From Candidatus Sulfopaludibacter sp. SbA3 (GTDB lineage Bacteria; Acidobacteriota; Terriglobia; Bryobacterales; Bryobacteraceae), in NCBI GenBank assembly GCA_945861255.1, contig CAMAUG010000040.1:1-18554 (forward strand): 18,554 nt of DNA, read 5' to 3'. Below are positions 14,475-18,554 of this stretch, piece by piece; within the stretch, counting starts at the first letter, position 1, and each line of letters starts with the position of its first letter. The translations under genes were made by a program, and so were the position numbers. Under the pieces are notes generated by a model. That model ran no database searches. It saw only the letters and a list, made by a program, of their open reading frames with translations, and had not been told where the DNA came from.

Positions 14475-14945
14475 CTACTCGCTCTCGATGTTCACCGCGT
14501 AGTAGGCTACGGTCTTCGTGGGGACTTCCTTGAACCAGTGGGGCGTCTTTGCGGGAATCGTAATCACGTCGCCTTTGCTTACGTGGTAGGTTGTTCCGCC
14601 TTGAACCGAGGGAGCACGCATTTGATTGGGCGCGGTCCGCTTGGCGTCAACCATGGTCCCTCCCACCACCAGCGTCGCCTCGCCGTCGACAAAGATGAAC
14701 ACGTGGTTGTTCTGATCGTGGTATTCGACCGGACCGGCCTGCCGGCGTTGCGCCAGCACGATGAGGCCCGGATCGCTCACGATGGCTCCGCCTTTGGACA
14801 TCACTTCGGTGACCTTGTCGTGGCCGATGTAATGGACCGCCGCCGGGACGCCTCGGCCGAGTGCGACCACAGCCACGGTGCATAGAACCGCCGCCGTCAA
14901 CACTACCGGCACTAACAAGGCTGCCCGCGTTCTTAGAATTCTCAT
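14475..14945 (-). CDS. Exported or membrane-anchored cupin-domain protein
   Basis: A 156-residue protein. MRILRTRAALLVPVVLTAAV plus LCTVAVVAL forms a signal peptide or anchor helix (about 6-29). The rest is one cupin barrel: EYHDQNNHVFIFVDGEATLV carries two histidines and a later Glu of cupin motif 1 with altered spacing, and KGDVITIPAKTPHWFKEV is motif 2 with its P-x-x-x-P-H. Metal binding is likely but not certain, and no activity is implied. The ATG at 14945 is chosen for GGGAG eight to nine bases upstream; the open frame continues to 15305 but that extension is not protein-like. It is convergent with the quinohemoprotein gene (36-base gap) and divergent from the beta-oxidation gene. Confidence 0.85.
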   Translation of the reverse strand: MRILRTRAALLVPVVLTAAVLCTVAVVALGRGVPAAVHYIGHDKVTEVMSKGGAIVSDPGLIVLAQRRQAGPVEYHDQNNHVFIFVDGEATLVVGGTMVDAKRTAPNQMRAPSVQGGTTYHVSKGDVITIPAKTPHWFKEVPTKTVAYYAVNIESE

Positions 14946-15307
14946 TGCATTTTCTCCCTTCACGGTAATGCTCTCTGGAACCACGCCATGCGGCTCGTCC
15001 ACTATTGTGCCCGATCGAGCGGCATCGCGTGGAGGTGGGCGGTTGCCGGTGCGTAACCCGCAAGCAGAGCGATTGGGAAGACAGTGACCAATCTTGTGAT
15101 GATTATTAGGCGGCGAATGCGCCGAGTCGGGCGAGACAGGGCAAGCGGGCGAGGCAAGCAAGCGGGCGAGACTAGACAAGAATGATAGCGGCGTCGCGAG
15201 CTTTGGCATAGTACCTGACATGTTCGCCAAGACTGGCGCATTCGATGCTGCGCGGTTCCCCAGTCCTTGCTGGAGCCGCAGCGCGCAAACCGGTATCTTA
15301 AACAAGA
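14946..15307. other. Divergent intergenic region, 362 bases
   Basis: This gap between the cupin gene (minus) and the bifunctional beta-oxidation gene (plus) must hold both promoters. I see no convincing -35/-10 pair. TATCTT at 15294-15299 lies eight bases before the ATG at 15308, and no Shine-Dalgarno precedes that ATG. A short direct-repeat cluster lies at 15128-15170. No additional gene is supported. Confidence 0.6.
15128..15170. repeat. Three direct copies of CGGGCGAG
   Basis: CGGGCGAG starts at 15128, 15146 and 15163, spacings of 18 and 17 bases, each copy followed by a purine and C. CAAG motifs lie between and after the copies (15142-15145, 15155-15158, 15159-15162, 15177-15180). It may be a cluster of regulator sites or a decayed short tandem repeat. 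Confidence 0.5.
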
Positions 15308-17407
15308 ATGCACGAATACACCCATTACACAGTGGACGACGGCGTCGCCGTCATCACCATTGACCATCCGCCCGTGAATGCGATGACGCCCGCGGTGGCC
15401 GAAGGCATTGTCGCGGGTCTGGCGCGCGCGGCCGGCGACGACGGCGTACGCGCGGTGGTGTTGAACGCCACGGGCGGTACGTTCATGGCCGGCGCCGATA
15501 TCAAGGATTTCGCCGGCGCGGACAGCACGGCCAGGCTGCTGGCGGGATTCACCAGCGCGGCGCGGGCGCTGGAAGATTGTCCGAAGCCGGTGGTGGTGGC
15601 GTTGCACGGGTCCGCGTTGGGAGGCGGCCTGGAGATCGCCATGGCGGCGCACTACCGCGTGATGGCTTCCGGCGCGCGGGTGGGCCAGCCTGAAGTGAAG
15701 CTCGGGTTGATTCCCGGCGCGGGCGGCACGCAGCGGTTGCCACGGCTGGCGGGCGTTGCCAAGGCGCTCGAGATGTGCGTCGCGGGTGCTCCCGTGAGTG
15801 CGAACGAGGCGCTGGCGGCCGGCATTGTGGACACGGTCATCGAAGGCGGCTTGCTTGCGGGCGCGCTCGCGTTCGCGCGCGAAGCCGCTGGACGGCCTCA
15901 CCGGCGGACTTGCGATCGAAACGAAAAACTCGCCGGTGCTGAAGTCGATTTGTTCGCCCATGCCCGAGCGCGCGCCGCTCAAGCGATGCGCGGCCAGCAA
16001 GCGCCTCTGGCGGCGGTGGAAGCGATCGAAGCCGCCACGCGCCTCCCCTTCGCCGAGGGTCTGTGCCGCGAGGCGGAGTTGTTCGAACAGTGCCGCCGGT
16101 CCACGCAATCGCGGGCGCTCATCCACGTGTTCTTCGCCGAGCGGGCCGCGCCGAAGATTCCGGGCCTGCCGCCGGAGGCGCGCGCTAAGCCCATTGACCG
16201 CGCGGCCGTGGTGGGCGCGGGCACCATGGGCGCCGGGATCGCGATGGCGCTGGCGGACGCCGGTATTTCCGTGACACTCACGGAGACTTCGCAAGACGCG
16301 CTGGAACGTGGAATGCAAAGTATCCGCGCGAATTTCGGGCGCACGGTAAAGAGCGGGCGTGCGACCACGGCAACGGTCGAAGAGAAACTGGCGCGCATCA
16401 AACCGCAACTCGGCTACGGCGAATTCGAAAAGGCGGACCTGATCGTCGAAGCCGTGTTCGAAAACATGAGCGTGAAGAAGCAGGTGTTCGCGGAACTGGG
16501 GAAGGTGGCGGGGCCGGAGTGTATTCTGGCAACCAACACTTCGTCGCTCGACGTCGATGAGATTGCCGCCGCCGGGGGGCGCGCGGAGAACACGCTTGGC
16601 TTGCACTTCTTCAGCCCTGCGAACCTCATGCGGCTGGTGGAGGTGGTGCGCGGCAAGTCCACCGGCGCAACCGCGCTGGCCACCGCGATGGCCCTGGTGA
16701 AGCGGCTGAATAAGATCGCGGTGCTGTCCGGCAACGCGCACGGCTTCATCGGCAACCGGCTGATCGAGATGTACGGACGCGAGGCTCAATTCCTGCTGGA
16801 GGAAGGCGCAACTGTGGAGCAGGTCAACCAGGCGCTGCACGATTTCGGCATGGCCATGGGGCCGCTGGCCATGTACGATCTGGTGGGCAATGATGTGATG
16901 CGCGATATTGAACGCGGTTCGCCTGCGCTCAACGCGCCCGGGGTCCGGAAGCCTCTTGTGCTGGATGGCCTGCTGGAACGCGGCTGGCTCGGCCAGAAGA
17001 GCGGCCGCGGGTGGTCGCGGTACGGAGAGGACCGCAAGCCCGCGCCCGATCCGGAAGTGGCCATGCTGATCGAAGACGCGGCGCGCGCGCAGGGTATCGA
17101 GCGGCGGCGGATCGAGCCGAGCGAAATTGCGGACCGCTGCATTCTTGCGCTGATCAATGAAGGCGCGCGTTTGCTCGAAGAAGGCATCGCTCAGCGCGCC
17201 TCCGATATCGACGTTGTTTACGTCGCGGGTTACGGCTTTCCCTCCTGGCGCGGAGGACCGATGTTTTACGCCGACACGCTGGAGCTCAAGAAGGTTCTGG
17301 CGCGCATAGAAGAATTCCGCGCCCGGCATGGCGATGCGCTATGGTCCCCCGCACCACGGCTGCGACGATTGGCGGACGAAGGCGGCACGTTCGCTCTGCA
17401 AGCCTGA
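15308..17407 (+). CDS. Bifunctional enoyl-CoA hydratase / 3-hydroxyacyl-CoA dehydrogenase
   Basis: A 699-residue FadB/FadJ-type cytoplasmic enzyme that hydrates 2-enoyl-CoA and oxidises the product to 3-ketoacyl-CoA with NAD. The crotonase half (about 1-190) has the oxyanion-hole blocks GGTFMAGADIKDF (56-68) and GSALGGGLEIAMAAHYRV (101-118). Both catalytic glutamates, Glu109 and Glu129 (VGQPEVKLGLIPGAGGTQRL), are present. A linker leads to the dehydrogenase half: AVVGAGTMGAGIAMALADAG (300-319) is the NAD site, EAVFENMSVKKQVF (381-394) and ATNTSSLDV (408-416) follow, and His433 (GLHFFSPANLMRLVEVV) with Glu445 are the catalytic pair. The C-terminal helical domain is duplicated as usual (ends GYGFPSWRGGPMFYAD). 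No thiolase gene is next to it. It could complete the pathway started by the acyl-CoA dehydrogenase at 7544-8722. Confidence 0.95.
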   Translation: MHEYTHYTVDDGVAVITIDHPPVNAMTPAVAEGIVAGLARAAGDDGVRAVVLNATGGTFMAGADIKDFAGADSTARLLAGFTSAARALEDCPKPVVVALHGSALGGGLEIAMAAHYRVMASGARVGQPEVKLGLIPGAGGTQRLPRLAGVAKALEMCVAGAPVSANEALAAGIVDTVIEGGLLAGALAFAREAAGRPHRRTCDRNEKLAGAEVDLFAHARARAAQAMRGQQAPLAAVEAIEAATRLPFAEGLCREAELFEQCRRSTQSRALIHVFFAERAAPKIPGLPPEARAKPIDRAAVVGAGTMGAGIAMALADAGISVTLTETSQDALERGMQSIRANFGRTVKSGRATTATVEEKLARIKPQLGYGEFEKADLIVEAVFENMSVKKQVFAELGKVAGPECILATNTSSLDVDEIAAAGGRAENTLGLHFFSPANLMRLVEVVRGKSTGATALATAMALVKRLNKIAVLSGNAHGFIGNRLIEMYGREAQFLLEEGATVEQVNQALHDFGMAMGPLAMYDLVGNDVMRDIERGSPALNAPGVRKPLVLDGLLERGWLGQKSGRGWSRYGEDRKPAPDPEVAMLIEDAARAQGIERRRIEPSEIADRCILALINEGARLLEEGIAQRASDIDVVYVAGYGFPSWRGGPMFYADTLELKKVLARIEEFRARHGDALWSPAPRLRRLADEGGTFALQA

Positions 17408-17547
17408 CTCAGAGTTTCCCAGCACGCAAGTGCGTGGTGCACGCGCTGGAATTGTCTCCGATCCCGCGGACGCAATTGTGATATTGTTTCGGTCAGCGCC
17501 GGCGCGACGGACCGGCTGGATGTCCTGGAACATTTAGTGGAGGCGAC

Positions 17548-18309
17548 GTGACTCAGGTTTCAGCGATTGTTATAACCCTAGTGGTCGCATCGCAGATGAA
17601 TGCCCAATGGGTGAAGCCCCCCACTCCGGGTGTGCCGCGCATGGCCGACGGCAAGCCCAATCTCGGCGCCCCCGCGCCTCGCACCGCGGATGGCAAGCCG
17701 GATCTCTCCGGCATGTGGCTATCCAACCTCAAGTTTAATTTCAATCTGGCCGCTGACTTGAAGCCGGACGCGGTGCCCATGACGCCGTGGGCGCAAGCCT
17801 TGTACAACGAGCGCAGGTCGACCAACAGCAAGGAGGATCCCGAGGCTTATTGTCTTCCCTCCGGAGTCCCGCGCACGACGGCCGCGGGCGGCATGCCCAA
17901 CAGGATCGTTCAGACGCCCAGCATGGTGGTGATTTTGCACGAAAGGACCATCTTCCGCCAGATCTACCTGGACGGCCGCACGTTGAAAAAAGATGCGCAG
18001 CCGACTTGGATGGGTTATTCGACCGGCGCGTGGGAAGGCGATGTCCTGGTGGTTGGAACCACCGGATTCAACAGCCAGACTTGGTTGGATGACAGCGGCC
18101 ACCCGCATTCGGAGGCTCTGCGGGTCACCGAGCGATACCGGCGTCCCGACTACGGACACCTGTTCATCGACATCACCATCGAGGATCCACAAGCTTACAC
18201 GCGGCCGTGGACCGTGACGGAAGATCTGCGACTGGATGCCGATGGCGACCTGATCGAGTACGTTTGCAATGAAAACGAACGCGATGTCAGGCATCTGGTG
18301 GGGAAGTAG
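17548..18309 (+). CDS. Exported conserved protein of unknown function
   Basis: A 253-residue protein with a GTG start supported by GGAGG four bases upstream (17539-17543). The N-terminus (MTQVSAIVITLVVASQMNA) is a signal peptide with probable cleavage before QW. Two near-repeats follow, PRMADGKPNL and PRTADGKPDLSGMW. The body has the conserved stretch CLPSGVPR, NRIVQTPSMVVILHERTIFR, IYLDGR, PTWMGYSTGAWEGDVLVVGT, TGFN, TWLDDSGHPHSEALRVTERY, and near the end PWTV and DLIEYVCNENERD. I recall many proteins with these blocks in Acidobacteria and relatives but know of no demonstrated function. It lies 140 bases after the beta-oxidation gene, in the same direction. Confidence 0.85.
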   Translation: MTQVSAIVITLVVASQMNAQWVKPPTPGVPRMADGKPNLGAPAPRTADGKPDLSGMWLSNLKFNFNLAADLKPDAVPMTPWAQALYNERRSTNSKEDPEAYCLPSGVPRTTAAGGMPNRIVQTPSMVVILHERTIFRQIYLDGRTLKKDAQPTWMGYSTGAWEGDVLVVGTTGFNSQTWLDDSGHPHSEALRVTERYRRPDYGHLFIDITIEDPQAYTRPWTVTEDLRLDADGDLIEYVCNENERDVRHLVGK

Positions 18310-18386
18310 CGGAACGTAACGACGGCCGATCGAGGTGCACCGCGATGGGTTTCCACCCTACATTCTTGACGCTTAAGGAATCGCTG

Positions 18387-18414
18387 CCCGGGGTCACACC
18401 CGGGTAAGGGTGTG
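18387..18414. repeat. Overlapping inverted repeats near the IS end
   Basis: CACACCC (18395-18401) pairs with GGGTGTG (18408-18414) around a six-base loop. CCCGGG occurs at both 18387-18392 and 18399-18404, so alternative hairpins are possible. They lie just past the stop codon of the minus-strand transposase and are the best candidates for its terminal structure or a transcription terminator. The rest of 18310-18386 shows nothing recognisable. Confidence 0.45.
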
Positions 18415-18430
18415 CGACACAGAAGTTGGA

Positions 18431-18554
18431 TTAGGCGGCTTGGCGAGTCTCCCAATAGTCTTCAAATCGGCCATTGAGGTGGGAGCAGCGGAGAGCGATG
18501 ATGGCGTTGGCGCCTCGAACGGTCCAGAACATGCCCGATTGTTTGAGTCGTGAA
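18431..18554 (-). CDS. ISKra4-type transposase, C-terminal fragment (5' end outside window)
   Basis: Translating the minus strand from the window edge to the TAA at 18431-18433 gives 40 residues: SRLKQSGMFW, TVRGANAIIALRCSHLNGRF, EDYWETRQAA. The block R-x-K-x-SGM-W-V-GANAI-ALRC followed by GRFEDYWE is the end of ISKra4-family transposases as I remember them. The rest of the gene is outside the window, so its integrity is unknown. It shows that an insertion sequence borders the right end of the region, pointing toward the exported protein gene at 17548-18309. Confidence 0.75.
   Translation of the reverse strand, partial: SRLKQSGMFWTVRGANAIIALRCSHLNGRFEDYWETRQAA

Noticed and set aside
15128..15170. 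CGGGCGAG copies as a CRISPR array
   Set aside because: The repeats are only 8 bases with spacers of about 10, far too short, and no cas genes are present.
14946..15305. N-terminal extension of the cupin protein to 15305
   Set aside because: The extension lies over the short repeat cluster, is not protein-like, and would bury the clear signal peptide that begins at 14945.
15002..17329. 775-codon open frame on the minus strand opposite the bifunctional beta-oxidation gene
   Set aside because: Its protein is rich in Arg, His and Ala with no recognisable domain; it is a by-product of GC-rich codons in the real gene, which has complete catalytic motifs.
17433..17445. Small hairpin GCGTG-GTG-CACGC after the beta-oxidation gene as a terminator
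   Set aside because: The stem is only five pairs with a three-base loop and is not followed by a T run.

Overview
The window looks like a piece of an acidobacterial chromosome, most likely a Solibacter/Bryobacter-type organism. This is inferred from gene families, not from a marker gene. The clues are a PadR regulator fused by overlap to an 'ADOP' FtsX/MacB-like permease of the kind expanded in Acidobacteria, several Sec-exported proteins of families common there (an NHL propeller, a quinohemoprotein, a mutarotase-like protein and a short conserved secreted protein of unknown function), and GC-rich coding sequence.

Layout. Positions 1-134 hold the C-terminal tail of an IS4-type transposase, and 18431-18554 on the minus strand hold the C-terminal tail of an ISKra4-type transposase, so both ends of the window are insertion-sequence ends. 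Positions 282-3235 carry a two-gene PadR/ADOP unit. Positions 3365-5566 are the most unusual part. A complete NAD(P)-dependent 2-hydroxyacid dehydrogenase gene (5292-6239, minus strand) has a second copy of its last ~91 codons 1.9 kb away (3365-3653). The two 289-bp copies (278/289 identical by hand alignment) flank a 1.6-kb cassette made of a higBA toxin-antitoxin pair and the front half of a membrane-bound MutS-like gene that has lost its ATPase half. Nine of the eleven differences between the copies are synonymous, so the copies seem to have diverged as working genes before one was cut down.

Positions 6354-17407 are metabolic. On the minus strand a tight three-gene unit encodes a family III (CaiB/BaiF) CoA-transferase, a CitMHS-type carboxylate transporter and an acyl-CoA dehydrogenase. 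Divergent from it is a plus-strand pair encoding an exported mutarotase-like protein and an exported cytochrome c/PQQ-type quinohemoprotein dehydrogenase resembling polyvinyl-alcohol dehydrogenases. Further on are an exported cupin (minus), a bifunctional enoyl-CoA hydratase/3-hydroxyacyl-CoA dehydrogenase (plus) and an exported conserved protein (plus). Together these suggest oxidation of an alcohol or sugar-like compound outside the cytoplasm, uptake of a carboxylate, activation to a CoA thioester and beta-oxidation-type breakdown. The substrate cannot be read from the sequence.

No rRNA, tRNA, CRISPR array or replication origin was seen. All assignments come from reading motifs by eye; no database search was run.
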